From Treponema sp. (lineage in GTDB: Bacteria > Spirochaetota > Spirochaetia > Treponematales > Breznakiellaceae): 44,428 bases of DNA. The first letter of the stretch is position 1. Every line of letters starts with the position of its first letter. The position numbers and the translations under genes were made by a program. The notes under the pieces were generated by a model. It was given only the letters and a program-made list of their open reading frames with translations. It did no database searches and was not told the origin of the DNA. Where the stretch lies: NCBI GenBank assembly GCA_031254315.1, contig JAIRUQ010000006.1:1-44428 (forward strand). Reading direction: 5' to 3'. Positions 23,274-32,094 of this stretch are shown piece by piece.

Positions 23274-24730
23274 TTGGCGAAAACGCAAAAGCTAGTTACG
23301 GCGATGAGTCTCCTATTGCCGCTTTTGCGACAACTCCTGCAAACAGTGCGCTTACATTAATCCGCTGTTCCGGCAAGGGAGCGATAGAAATAGTAGCTTC
23401 AGTTTTTACGCCGGATAAAATAAAAGACGCGCCGGGGAATACCGTTGTCCATGGCTGGATTGTTGATAAAGAGAAGAGAGAAAAGAGCAAAGAGAATAGG
23501 GAAGAAAGCAAAGAGCAAGGGCTAGATAATAAAATCGATGAAGTTTTGATTTCTGTGTTTCGCGCTCCAAAGAGTTATACGGGAGAGGACAGCATGGATA
23601 TTTGCTGTCATGGCGGACTTTCAGCAGGAAGGGCAGTGATGGCGGTTTTGAAGAGTGCAGGTTTCCGTTCTGCGCTTGCGGGAGAATTTACCTTTCGCGC
23701 TTTTGTAAACGGAAAACTTGATCTTACAAGAAGCGAATCCGTTATGGAACTTGTTTCCGCAAAAACAGACGCAAGCCGTCACAAGGCTGTTATGCGCCTT
23801 AGCGGCTCTCTTGAAAAAGAAATCAACGAAATAAAGAAAACACTGGTAGAAATTCTTGCAGGCGCAGAAATTTATCTTGACTATTCAGAAGACGAAATCA
23901 GCGCGGACAGCGATGAAGCAGAAGGACGGCTTCCAAATCAGGACACCGCTCTTTTAGTTTTGTCGCGGCTGAAAAAACTCGCTTTATCATGGCAGATTGA
24001 ACGCATTTATCAGGAGGGCGTTACGGTAGTAATTGCCGGAAGACCGAATGCCGGTAAGTCCAGCCTTTTCAACGCTCTGCTGAAAGAGGATCGCTCCATA
24101 GTTACCGAAGTTCCCGGCACAACCCGTGACTGGATTTCTGCGCTTGTTTCAGTTGAGGGAATTCCCGTGCGCCTTATTGACACCGCAGGGTTACGCGACA
24201 CTTCCGATTCAGTTGAAAAAATCGGGGTGGATCGCAGTCGTAAACTTTTAGACTCAGCGGAGCTTGTTTTGTATTTGATAGACGGTGCGCAGGGCTTAAC
24301 AGACGAGGATAGCGAATTTATCGGTAAGTTTGAAAACTGTCTTTCTGTTTGGAATAAGGCTGACATTGCGATTGCTCCGTCGTCGCAGAAGTTTGTCAGT
24401 GTCAGCGCAAAGACGGGCGAAGGTTTGTCTCAGCTTTATGTGGCGATTGGCTCTGCTATTCAAAAGCAATCTTCGCTGTCTGCGGCGTTTCAAGACGCGG
24501 CAACTCAAGAGCCGCTTGCCGCTGTCGGCACAGAGCGTCAAAAAAAACTTATTGATGCCGCATGTAATGCGATGGAAGAAGCCCTCATGCTGGCGGAAAA
24601 AGAAGAGCCGCTTGATTTAATCGCCCCCCTGCTAAGGGAAGCCGTCAATTCATTAGGCGAAATTACAGGAGAGGTCTCCACGGCTGATATTCTGGAAGAA
24701 ATGTTTAGCAAGTTTTGTGTTGGAAAGTAA
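23270..24730 (+). CDS. mnmE: tRNA uridine-5-carboxymethylaminomethyl GTPase MnmE
   Basis: A 486-residue GTPase that works with MnmG to modify U34 of tRNAs. The N-terminal folate-binding domain has FRAPKSYTGEDSMDICCHGG, and the G domain has GRPNAGKSSLFNAL, then TTRDW and DTAGLRDT. The C-terminus ends FCVGK, the catalytic cysteine motif of the family. Lys/Glu-rich residues about 70-90 form an inserted charged loop. The ATGA overlap with the PAP2-like gene suggests coupling. mnmG lies 1.7 kb downstream, in another unit. Confidence 0.95.
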   Translation: MIGENAKASYGDESPIAAFATTPANSALTLIRCSGKGAIEIVASVFTPDKIKDAPGNTVVHGWIVDKEKREKSKENREESKEQGLDNKIDEVLISVFRAPKSYTGEDSMDICCHGGLSAGRAVMAVLKSAGFRSALAGEFTFRAFVNGKLDLTRSESVMELVSAKTDASRHKAVMRLSGSLEKEINEIKKTLVEILAGAEIYLDYSEDEISADSDEAEGRLPNQDTALLVLSRLKKLALSWQIERIYQEGVTVVIAGRPNAGKSSLFNALLKEDRSIVTEVPGTTRDWISALVSVEGIPVRLIDTAGLRDTSDSVEKIGVDRSRKLLDSAELVLYLIDGAQGLTDEDSEFIGKFENCLSVWNKADIAIAPSSQKFVSVSAKTGEGLSQLYVAIGSAIQKQSSLSAAFQDAATQEPLAAVGTERQKKLIDAACNAMEEALMLAEKEEPLDLIAPLLREAVNSLGEITGEVSTADILEEMFSKFCVGK

Positions 24731-24772
24731 AAGTATTTGTTTGGAGTTAGGTGGAATTGGACTCAAACACAC

Positions 24773-24802
24773 TTGACAAAATAACAGAAGAAATGGTATT
24801 AT
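24773..24802 (+). promoter_or_regulatory. Leaderless promoter of the HTH-like gene
   Basis: TTGACA (24773-24778), 18 nt, TATTAT (24797-24802), then exactly 6 nt to ATG 24809; no SD. Confidence 0.6.
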
Positions 24803-24808
24803 AAGAAT

Positions 24809-25510
24809 ATGGCATTAGAAAATTTTGAGTTAATTGAAGAAGATAAAAATTACTTGGAAAAATATTGTAAAGAATATCCCGGCTCATCCTATTCAAAATT
24901 AATCAAAGCAATGATATTAATTAATGATAATTATTCGCAGGCAGATATAGAAAATACATTATCTATCAATTTAAAATATACCCGTATAAATAGCCTCATT
25001 AAAATATATAATAAATTTGGTCTAAAGAAATTATTGGAAGGTGATGTCACAAATAGATATAAAATATATTTTAAAATGAAGGAAAATGGATGGATAGAAT
25101 TATTTTTTGAATTTGATGGCTTAACAATAAAAATTAAATTAAGTAATGTATTTGATCCTATTCCTGATTTATTACAATTTATTAATGATATAAATAATAA
25201 TAAAGAAATAATAAATGTAAATGTTAATGAAGAAGGAAGAGAAAAAAGGATACAATTGAACAGAATACACGAATTAATAGAAAATTTATACGAATTGACT
25301 GTTATTGCAGATCAATATCCATATAGTGAATACAAATTTATAAAAGTTATACATAAGGATATATTTTTATATAAATTTGTCGAGGCATTTATTGAATTAG
25401 CAAATGAAAATATAAATGCAAAATGGGTTAGCGGTTATAATTTTTCAGAATTAATACTTAACGAAATAAAGGATATAAATCATAAATTAATTGAAAAGAG
25501 GAACATTTGA
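24809..25510 (+). CDS. Unknown protein with an N-terminal HTH-like segment
   Basis: A 233-residue AT-rich gene product. Residues about 42-78 (NYSQADIENTLSINLKYTRI, then LIKIYNKFGLKKLLEG) look like the helix-turn-helix seen at the start of IS630/Tc1-type transposases and related regulators. No transposase catalytic domain follows; the rest is an alpha/beta region (LFFEFDGLTIKIKL, ELTVIADQYPYSEYKF) that I do not recognise. The low GC against its mnmE neighbour suggests acquisition by transfer. It could be a domesticated DNA-binding protein. Confidence 0.7.
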   Translation: MALENFELIEEDKNYLEKYCKEYPGSSYSKLIKAMILINDNYSQADIENTLSINLKYTRINSLIKIYNKFGLKKLLEGDVTNRYKIYFKMKENGWIELFFEFDGLTIKIKLSNVFDPIPDLLQFINDINNNKEIINVNVNEEGREKRIQLNRIHELIENLYELTVIADQYPYSEYKFIKVIHKDIFLYKFVEAFIELANENINAKWVSGYNFSELILNEIKDINHKLIEKRNI

Positions 25511-25531
25511 TGATTACGATTATGATTAACC

Positions 25532-26398
25532 TTAAAACAAATCTAACTGTTCCGTTTTCTTACCTTCAAAAGCGCCCATATATCTAAATAATTCATCATT
25601 ATTACAAACAATGTTATGTTCTTTGCATATATCATAAAATAAACGTGATAATTTATCATTATTATCGCTGGTTATAATATAGTCTAACCTGTACTTTTTT
25701 TGATAAACTTGTTTCAGTCCCGGAAAATGTTTATCGAGTTTTGAATAAAAATACTCGCGGTTTCCTTCCCTCAGCGTCATGCCGATCTCCCAGAAAAAAA
25801 TGCCGTAAACTCCTGCGTCAATACAGTAATCCAAAAGCCCGCGCAGGTTTTCTTCGGTATCGTTGATAAAAGGCAGGAAAGGAGAAAGCCACACGATTGT
25901 TTGTATGCCTTTCTCCTGCATGATTTTAAGAACTTCAAAACGATGTTTTGTGCCGCAGACATTTGGCTCGATAATTTTACATAGATTTTCATCAAAGGTT
26001 GTAAGAGTTGTCTCTACAATACACTTTGCCTTTTCATTTATGCTGACGAGCAAATCCAAATCCCTCAGAATTAAATTCGACTTGGTTTGTATCGCAATGC
26101 CGCATCCGTATTTTTCGATTATTTGAAGACATCTGCGGATATTGGCAAGATTTTCCGGTATTGGAAGATAGGGATCGCTCATCGCGCCTGTGCCAACCAT
26201 GCACTTTTTTCGTTTCCGTTTTAACGCGTCTTCAAGCAGTGTCGAAGCGTTTGATTTTATATGCACATCTTCAAAATCATGTTCGATACGGTAGCACTTG
26301 CTTCGCGCATCGCAGTAAATACAGCCATGCGTGCATCCCCTGCTGATATTCATTCCGTTGTGTGCGCTTAAAATGCCTTTTACTTCCCTTAAGTGCAT
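25532..26398 (-). CDS. Radical SAM protein, SplB-like (COG1533)
   Basis: A 288-residue enzyme. The iron-sulfur ligands are Cys22, Cys26 and Cys29 in GCTHGCIYCDAR, the CxxxCxxC radical SAM motif. Following blocks (GTGAMSDPYLPIPE, IQTKSNLILRDLDLL, VETTLTTFDE) match the SPL/Rv2578c-like group of uncharacterised radical SAM proteins, not true spore photoproduct lyase. The substrate is unknown. Its ATG is only 27 bp from the divergent mnmG ATG, and no SD is present; TATAAA lies 6 nt before the ATG. Confidence 0.88.
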   Translation of the reverse strand: MHLREVKGILSAHNGMNISRGCTHGCIYCDARSKCYRIEHDFEDVHIKSNASTLLEDALKRKRKKCMVGTGAMSDPYLPIPENLANIRRCLQIIEKYGCGIAIQTKSNLILRDLDLLVSINEKAKCIVETTLTTFDENLCKIIEPNVCGTKHRFEVLKIMQEKGIQTIVWLSPFLPFINDTEENLRGLLDYCIDAGVYGIFFWEIGMTLREGNREYFYSKLDKHFPGLKQVYQKKYRLDYIITSDNNDKLSRLFYDICKEHNIVCNNDELFRYMGAFEGKKTEQLDLF

Positions 26399-26425
26399 AT
26401 ATAATTTATACTACATTCAAAGCAA
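26399..26425. promoter_or_regulatory. 27-bp divergent start region between radical SAM gene and mnmG
   Basis: The two start codons face away from each other with 27 bp between. On the minus strand TATAAA ends 6 nt before ATG 26398; on the plus strand TATACT (26407-26412) ends 13 nt before ATG 26426. Neither gene has an SD, and both -35 regions would fall inside the neighbour's coding sequence; neither -35 is a good match. Confidence 0.45.
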
Positions 26426-28174
26426 ATGGACTACGATACAATTGTGATTGGAGGCGGACATGCGGGGATTGAAGCGTCCCTCGCGGTGAGCCGTCTTGGT
26501 TTTTCGACTCTCCTCATCACGCAGAACCCCGACAAAATCGGGGCGCTTTCCTGCAACCCTGCGATTGGTGGTCTTTCCAAGGGCAACCTTGTGCGAGAAG
26601 TAGACGCTCTTGGCGGCGAGATGGCAAAACTTACTGACGCGACAATGATTCAATACAGGGTGCTTAACCGCTCGCGCGGACCGGCGGTACAAGCGCCGCG
26701 CGCTCAGGCGGACAAACAGTTGTATCAGGCGTCTGCTCGCTCTGTTCTTGAAAAGCAAAAAAACCTTGTAATTTTTATGGATACGGTAACAGATTTTATA
26801 ATAGAGGGAGACGCTGTGTCCGCAAAAATTAACGGAGTAATTACATGCCGAGGACATCGCATAACAGCGCACACCGTGATTCTTGCCGCAGGAACTTTCA
26901 TGGAAGGAAAGATTTTTATCGGTGAGTATGACGCTCCTCAGGGGCGGCTGGGGGAAGAGGCGGCAATAGGGTTGGGCGCGTCTTTACGGCGGTTTGGGTT
27001 TTCGGTGGGAAGACTGAAAACAGGCACTCCCGCACGGCTTGCAGGACATTCAATTGATTATTCAAAAATGGAAAAACAGGACGGTGAAGAAATGCGCCCC
27101 TTCTCATTTGCCGCAAATACCGTTATTGAGAGGGAGTCTCTTCCCTGCTGGGTTACATTCACCACCGCAAAGACGCACGAGATCATCAGGGCGAATATTC
27201 ACCGCTCACCTTTGTACGGCGGAAAAATTACCGGCACTGGAGCTCGTTACTGTCCTTCGATTGAGGATAAAGTTGTCCGCTTTCCACAGCGTGAACGTCA
27301 CCACATCTTTATTGAGCCGGAAGGACTTTCAACTAACGAAATGTACATGAACGGCGCTTCCAGTTCTTTGCCCGAAGACGTACAACGTGATTTCATTCAC
27401 AGTATTCCCGGTCTTGAAGAAGTACGCATTGTCCGCCCTGCCTACGCCGTGGAATACGATTATCTCGACCCACTTGATCTCTATCCGTCATTGGAGTCTA
27501 AACGCCTGACAGGTTTTTTTGTTGCGGGGCAGACCAACGGCTCATCAGGTTATGAAGAAGCCGCCGCTCAGGGAATAATCGCAGGAATTAACGCCGCAAT
27601 GAAAATGTCCGATAAGCCTCCGCTGGTTCTTGGGCGCGCTGAAGCCTACATTGGAGTTCTCATCGACGACCTTACAACATTGGGAACGAAAGAGCCTTAC
27701 CGAATGTTTACAAGCCGCGCCGAACATCGCTTAATGCTCCGCCACGACACCGCTGATACAAGACTTACTCCTAAAGGGCGTTCAGCAGGTCTTGTTGATG
27801 ATAGCCGATGGGAGCATTTTCTTGAAAAGACAAAAACGTTAGACGAAATTCAAGAACTGCTTGCGCAGAGAAAATATTCAAGCGAAGATACGGAACTTTC
27901 CGCTTATCCTGCCGAATTGGTTGAACGTGTTTTTTTGGACATAAAGTACGCAGGTTATATAGAGAAGGAAAAACGTTTTGCAGAAAAAGCCGCTAAAATG
28001 GACGTTATCAAGCTTGACCCAAATACGGATTATTCTGCTATCAGCGGACTTTCTGTAGAAGCGAGAGAAAAGCTTCAATCTGTAAAGCCTCTTAATGTGG
28101 GTCAAGCCGCGCGAATACCCGGTGTTCGTCAGGGTGATATCGCGCTGTTGATTATACTCACGAGGAAAAAATAG
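26426..28174 (+). CDS. mnmG: tRNA uridine-5-carboxymethylaminomethyl modification enzyme MnmG
   Basis: A 582-residue FAD enzyme, partner of MnmE in wobble-uridine modification. The FAD motif is GGGHAGIEAS (8-17); it also has SCNPAIGGLSKGNLVREVDA, AGTFMEGKIFIG, GRLKTGTPARL, GTGARYCPSIEDKV and the C-terminal EAYIGVLIDDL and EPYRMFTSRAEHRL. It is somewhat shorter than the usual ~620 residues, with reduction in the C-terminal helical part. The next gene starts 8 nt after its stop. Confidence 0.95.
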   Translation: MDYDTIVIGGGHAGIEASLAVSRLGFSTLLITQNPDKIGALSCNPAIGGLSKGNLVREVDALGGEMAKLTDATMIQYRVLNRSRGPAVQAPRAQADKQLYQASARSVLEKQKNLVIFMDTVTDFIIEGDAVSAKINGVITCRGHRITAHTVILAAGTFMEGKIFIGEYDAPQGRLGEEAAIGLGASLRRFGFSVGRLKTGTPARLAGHSIDYSKMEKQDGEEMRPFSFAANTVIERESLPCWVTFTTAKTHEIIRANIHRSPLYGGKITGTGARYCPSIEDKVVRFPQRERHHIFIEPEGLSTNEMYMNGASSSLPEDVQRDFIHSIPGLEEVRIVRPAYAVEYDYLDPLDLYPSLESKRLTGFFVAGQTNGSSGYEEAAAQGIIAGINAAMKMSDKPPLVLGRAEAYIGVLIDDLTTLGTKEPYRMFTSRAEHRLMLRHDTADTRLTPKGRSAGLVDDSRWEHFLEKTKTLDEIQELLAQRKYSSEDTELSAYPAELVERVFLDIKYAGYIEKEKRFAEKAAKMDVIKLDPNTDYSAISGLSVEAREKLQSVKPLNVGQAARIPGVRQGDIALLIILTRKK

Positions 28175-28182
28175 GGATAACG

Positions 28183-28737
28183 ATGAACTTTGTTACCATT
28201 GATTTTGAGACAGCAAATTATTCACGTAACAGCGCTTGCTCTGTGGGCATGGTGAAGTATCAGGGCGGCGAGAAGACAGATACTTTCTATTCACTGATAC
28301 GACCGCCCAGACTCTACATCCGTCCTGACTTCACTGATATTCACGGTCTTACCATAAATGATGTTAAAGACGCTCCCACATTTGCGGCTATTTGGGAAAG
28401 TAAAATGCTCCCTTTTATTGGCGATCTTCCTATTGTTGCTCATAACGCCAATTTTGATATGGGCGTACTTAGGGCGGTTCTTGAATGTTATGAACTGCCA
28501 ACTCCGTCGATACAATATTTCTGTTCGCTCAAAATAGCGCGTAAGACGTGGACATATTTATCATCTCATGCTTTGACTTCGCTTGCTAAAAGATTTGGCA
28601 TTGAATACAATGCTCACAACGCCCTTGATGACGCGGAGACTTGCGGAAAAATGGTACAACTATCCGCTGAAGAATACGGAGCTGTTACTATTGATGAATT
28701 GTTATCCGCTCTTGGGTTAGAGATGAGTTTGCTTTAA
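28183..28737 (+). CDS. DnaQ-like 3'-5' exonuclease (DEDDh)
   Basis: A 184-residue exonuclease. DxE is at Asp8/Glu10 (TIDFETANYSRNSACSVG), the second Asp is in AHNANFDMGVLR, and the His-Asp pair is in NAHNALDDAETCGKM. This is the stand-alone epsilon-like exonuclease type used in proofreading or repair. It lies 8 nt after mnmG and is probably co-transcribed. The remaining gap to the convergent ABC gene is about 36 bp, without a clear terminator. Confidence 0.88.
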   Translation: MNFVTIDFETANYSRNSACSVGMVKYQGGEKTDTFYSLIRPPRLYIRPDFTDIHGLTINDVKDAPTFAAIWESKMLPFIGDLPIVAHNANFDMGVLRAVLECYELPTPSIQYFCSLKIARKTWTYLSSHALTSLAKRFGIEYNAHNALDDAETCGKMVQLSAEEYGAVTIDELLSALGLEMSLL

Positions 28738-28773
28738 GGGAAAACGAAAAAAGTTATTAAAAATAGACCTAAA

Positions 28774-30495
28774 TTACACTTCCTGTGCCAAGTACAAATC
28801 TCTGTACAAGCCTTCTTCCCGTATAAGATCATCATGACTGCCTCGCTGAACGATTTTGCCTTCTTTCAAAACGAGAATGATGTCTGCACTGCGAATTGTT
28901 GAAAGGCGGTGGGCAATGGCAATGATCGTACGGTTGCCGCGCATTTTTGCAATGGCGCTTTGAATCTGCGCTTCGGTTTGCATGTCCACCGACGCGGTAG
29001 CTTCATCAAGGATCAGCACTGGTGAATCGCGCAGAACGGCGCGCGCAATGGAAATGCGCTGTTTTTGACCGCCGGAAAGACGTATTCCCCTCTCTCCGGT
29101 TTCTGTGTCAAATTGGGCAGGCATTTCCATTATGTCATCGTAAACCCCGGCGGTCTTTGCGGCTTCTTCAATCTCCTGCGCACCAGCGGACGGCTTTGCG
29201 TAAGAAATGTTTTCGGCAATTGTTCCGTTAAATAAAAACGTATCTTGCAAAACCAACGACATCTGATTCCTTAAACTGTTTTGTGTTACTTCACGCAGAT
29301 CATGACCGTCAATGGTGATCCGTCCGTCTTTTGGATCGTAAAAACGCGCGGCAAGTTGAATTATCGTTGTCTTTCCCACACCGGTGGGACCCACCAGAGC
29401 GAGAGTCTGTCCCGGCAGTACCTCAAAACTGATGTCGTCTAACACAGGACTTTCATCGACATAACGGAAACTTACGTTTTCAAAACGTATATGCCCGCGC
29501 GCCGCAGGAAGTTCAGCCGCTCCCTGTTTGTCGGTTACTTCCGAAGCGGAATCGAGGATTTCCAAAACACGTTCCGCTCCGGCGAGGGACAGTTGCGCGT
29601 TTTCCAAAAGCTGAGCAAGCCCTGTAATGGGCGCATAAAACAGCGCAAGGTACAAAAGGAAGGCAACCACTTCTTCCGCGTCAATATTTGCATGGTAGGC
29701 AAGAAAGCCGCCGAAGCCAACGACAATCACCGTTCCAAGAGCGGTAAGAAACTCCACCGAAGGATGAAAGATCGCGTTGATTTTCAGCGCGGAAAGCATG
29801 GCGCGTGTAAACTCTCCTGCTTTTTCTTTGACGCGGCTACTTTCACGCTCATGCTGACCGAAAGCCTGTATCTCCCTGATACCGGAAATATTATCCTGCA
29901 ATTGCGAGTTAAGTCCCGCGAGAGACTTCTGCATTTGGCGAAACTTCGGGCGCACTTTTTTCATCATCACCCAGCCCGAAGCGAGAATGAAAGGAATAGG
30001 GGCGCATGTCAACAGAGCAAGAGAAGAATTTATTGAAAACAGAATTATCACAACGCCGATGAGTGTTACCGCATTTGTGATTGTTTCGGGAATGACATGT
30101 GCGTAGAGCTGTTCAAAGGTCGCCGTATCGTTGACTACTCGGCTCATCAAATCTCCGGTTTGCCTGCGGTGAAAAAACGAAAGAGAAAAAGTTTGAATTT
30201 GATTGTAAACTTTCATTCTGAGATCGCGCACCAGCTTCCATGCCGCAACATGGGGAAGGTAATTCCCCAAAAAGCGGAACAGAACCCTCAGCAAATAAAG
30301 CCCAAGCAGAATCAACGCCAGAACAAAAATTTCTCTCATATCTTCGATTCCACGCTGGACGATTCCTACCATCCGCGCCAAAAGCCGTGGGGCAATCAAA
30401 TTGAGAAAGGTCAGGAACAGGGTCGCCAGTCCCCCCAGAAAAAGAAGCCCGCGATATTTACGCGCCTCGACGGCGATTCTCCATAACAGGTTCAT
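28774..30495 (-). CDS. ABC exporter, fused permease and ATPase (MsbA/MdlB type)
   Basis: A 573-residue half-transporter. Residues about 1-310 hold six membrane helices (type IV ABC exporter fold); the ATPase has Walker A GPTGVGKTT (about 367-375), Q-loop SLVLQDTFLFNGTI, signature LSGGQKQRISIARA, Walker B VLILDEATASVD and H-loop AIAHRLSTI. It should act as a homodimer, or with another half-transporter, to export lipid, drug or peptide; the substrate is not determinable. No SD precedes the ATG; a perfect TATAAT lies 6 nt upstream. Confidence 0.92.
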   Translation of the reverse strand: MNLLWRIAVEARKYRGLLFLGGLATLFLTFLNLIAPRLLARMVGIVQRGIEDMREIFVLALILLGLYLLRVLFRFLGNYLPHVAAWKLVRDLRMKVYNQIQTFSLSFFHRRQTGDLMSRVVNDTATFEQLYAHVIPETITNAVTLIGVVIILFSINSSLALLTCAPIPFILASGWVMMKKVRPKFRQMQKSLAGLNSQLQDNISGIREIQAFGQHERESSRVKEKAGEFTRAMLSALKINAIFHPSVEFLTALGTVIVVGFGGFLAYHANIDAEEVVAFLLYLALFYAPITGLAQLLENAQLSLAGAERVLEILDSASEVTDKQGAAELPAARGHIRFENVSFRYVDESPVLDDISFEVLPGQTLALVGPTGVGKTTIIQLAARFYDPKDGRITIDGHDLREVTQNSLRNQMSLVLQDTFLFNGTIAENISYAKPSAGAQEIEEAAKTAGVYDDIMEMPAQFDTETGERGIRLSGGQKQRISIARAVLRDSPVLILDEATASVDMQTEAQIQSAIAKMRGNRTIIAIAHRLSTIRSADIILVLKEGKIVQRGSHDDLIREEGLYRDLYLAQEV

Positions 30496-30501
30496 GGTTT
30501 T

Positions 30502-30529
30502 ATTATAGACGAATGTTGGAGCGAGGCAA
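30502..30529 (-). promoter_or_regulatory. Leaderless promoter of the ABC exporter
   Basis: On the minus strand TTGCCT (30529-30524), 16 nt, TATAAT (30507-30502), then 6 nt to ATG 30495. The -10 is perfect and the -35 matches 4 of 6 bases. Confidence 0.6.
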
Positions 30530-30542
30530 AGGGGAGGAATGG

Positions 30543-30932
30543 CTACTTGTATTGTTCTAAAAATCTTCTTGGCGTTACTATGTCTTTTTCATTTGGGTAG
30601 TGTTTTAAGTTTCCTGTTATTAAATACTGCGCTTTGGCGGATTTGTAAACTTCGTAGAATTTTTTGTCTGTTTCATCAATAAATTTTCTGTTCAGATGCT
30701 CTGCGTTTATGTATTCGCCGTCTTTGGTGATAAAATCAATAATCAGCTTAATTGCTTCTTTATTAATTTTTAATTCTTTTCTGTATAGTACGTTTATATA
30801 TTCAGCCATAATACTATTATCATAAGCGATAGTAATGGTTTTACTTAAAATAAGATTTAGGATTTTTGCAGATAAACCCGATGGAGTCAACAGAGCCGAA
30901 ACAATAACATTGGTGTCTAATACTATTTTCAT
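30543..30932 (-). CDS. PIN-domain toxin (COG1569 type)
   Basis: A 129-residue putative ribonuclease toxin. Acidic residues expected at the active site are Asp6 (VLDTNVIVSALL), Glu44, Asp86 and Asp89 (FIDETDKKFYE). ITGNLKHYP is a hallmark of this PIN group. Its ATG overlaps the antitoxin stop (ATGA at 30929-30932), the classic arrangement of a type II module. It presumably cleaves RNA unless bound by its partner. Confidence 0.88.
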   Translation of the reverse strand: MKIVLDTNVIVSALLTPSGLSAKILNLILSKTITIAYDNSIMAEYINVLYRKELKINKEAIKLIIDFITKDGEYINAEHLNRKFIDETDKKFYEVYKSAKAQYLITGNLKHYPNEKDIVTPRRFLEQYK

Positions 30933-31216
30933 TTTTTCCGTTCTTTTCTTGCTAACTTAATTACATTGTTTATTTCTTTTAGAGTCATTTTATCAGTCCC
31001 GTTTTTTATGGATTGTTCTTGTATAAACTTTACCGCGTTAATAGCCTTCGCTCTTCTTACAGCCGAAAGGGTTTCTTCCAGTGTTTCATCGGTTAATGGG
31101 GTCAGCAGAGCTATCGGTTTTCCGTTGTTGGTTATAACCATTTCCTTTTCAACAGGCAATCTTTTCCAAATGCTTGCCGAGGAAGTCCGAAAATCCCTTA
31201 CAGTAACAAATTTCAT
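30929..31216 (-). CDS. Phd/YefM-type antitoxin
   Basis: A 95-residue partner of the PIN toxin. The N-terminal DNA-binding part MKFVTVRDFRTSSASIWKRL and VITNNGKPIALLTPL fit the Phd/YefM fold; the C-terminal Lys-rich helix should wrap the toxin. ATG 31216 is chosen because AAGGAG lies 7 nt upstream; the longer frame to 31249 has no SD. It probably autoregulates through palindromes in the upstream promoter. Confidence 0.87.
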   Translation of the reverse strand: MKFVTVRDFRTSSASIWKRLPVEKEMVITNNGKPIALLTPLTDETLEETLSAVRRAKAINAVKFIQEQSIKNGTDKMTLKEINNVIKLARKERKK

Positions 31217-31238
31217 GCCTATTCTCCTTACCTCCTTA

Positions 31239-31267
31239 ATGGTACACAATTGTCACCCATTTGTCAA
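31239..31267 (-). promoter_or_regulatory. Promoter and candidate operator of the toxin-antitoxin operon
   Basis: On the minus strand TTGACA (31267-31262), 17 nt, TACCAT (31244-31239). The palindrome ACAATTGT (31246-31253) lies inside the spacer, a likely site for the antitoxin complex. Two SD-like motifs, AAGGAGG and AAGGAG, follow. Confidence 0.6.
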
Positions 31268-31284
31268 CACCACAAAGGGGACAG

Positions 31285-31866
31285 CTATTTTGAGCGGTGG
31301 ACAGTTGCCGCGCTTCCCTTGTTTTTTTCTTTTTTAACAGTGTGCCGAAATTTCATAACAGCGAAGTTAACCTCAAAAGTAGTTTCTGTACCGGACACGG
31401 GCATATCAGAGGCAACTAATTCAGAAAAAATTTCTCCGCTTTTTTGCATAAGGGACTGTTGTTGCGGCTTTTCTTTAACATCTGCCAGTTTTGCGATAGC
31501 ATGAGACAATTCACGCAGTTTCGCAAAAGCCTCGATAATTGCGATTGTCGCCGCAGTTGCCTTAGGGCTTTTCAATATTGTGGCAAGCATATACATACCC
31601 TTTTCGGTAAAAGCCTTTGGTTGCACTGTGGAATGTTTTAGGTTTTTGAACCGGTCAAAAATTTTGACCAGTTCACCCTTGTCTGCTTCAATGATATAAC
31701 CAGAGGGAAACTTTTCAGGATTATTCCTTACGGCTTGATTTACCTCTTTTGTTTCCACGCCATAAATCCTTGCCACATCGCTGTCTATTATGACATTTTG
31801 TCCATTGACTGATACAATGGCTTTTTCAATCCCTGAAAAGTCTATTGCTCCTGTTTGCTTTTTCAT
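31285..31866 (-). CDS. ORF6N-domain protein
   Basis: A 193-residue protein with an N-terminal ORF6N domain (VIIDSDVARIYGVETKEVNQ, then NNPEKFPSGYIIE), a fold common in phage antirepressors and mobile regions. The C-terminal part is helical (IEAFAKLRELSHAIAKL). ATG 31866 is chosen because AAGGAG lies 5 nt upstream; the longer frame starts inside the promoter. It lies next to a toxin-antitoxin module on the same strand. The role is unknown; DNA binding is likely. Confidence 0.85.
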   Translation of the reverse strand: MKKQTGAIDFSGIEKAIVSVNGQNVIIDSDVARIYGVETKEVNQAVRNNPEKFPSGYIIEADKGELVKIFDRFKNLKHSTVQPKAFTEKGMYMLATILKSPKATAATIAIIEAFAKLRELSHAIAKLADVKEKPQQQSLMQKSGEIFSELVASDMPVSGTETTFEVNFAVMKFRHTVKKEKNKGSAATVHRSK

Positions 31867-31888
31867 AATTCTCCTTCTTGATACTAAA

Positions 31889-31917
31889 ATTATACCACAC
31901 AAGTGTATAGGTGTCAA
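31889..31917 (-). promoter_or_regulatory. Consensus promoter of the ORF6N gene with an internal palindrome
   Basis: On the minus strand TTGACA (31917-31912), 17 nt, TATAAT (31894-31889), both perfect. The spacer contains ACAC-TT-GTGT, a small palindrome that could be an operator. Confidence 0.8.
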
Positions 31918-31953
31918 GTTAAGGAGGAGAGTCAACGAATTGTGCGAATTATA

Positions 31954-31988
31954 CGAATGAAAACGAATGAAATTTTCGTGTTCATTCG
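31954..31988. repeat. Inverted repeat of the ATTCG dispersed element
   Basis: CGAATGAAAACGAA (31954-31967) pairs with TTCGTGTTCATTCG (31975-31988), one mismatch. Flanking CAACGAATT and CGAATTATACGAATG are inverted copies of the element at 9367-9403. Confidence 0.6.
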
Positions 31989-32094
31989 CTGATGCTTTCT
32001 TTATAAGTTTATTGTGTTGTGCCTGTTACCCGTGCGAATAAGCGATAGAAGCTGTATAATTTAGTAGATGATACCGTTGCTTGTCCTCGAATAA

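Noticed and set aside
29491..30036. Plus-strand ORF of 181 codons
   Set aside because: It lies entirely opposite the ABC exporter, has a basic, low-complexity composition and no SD; it is a shadow of the real gene.
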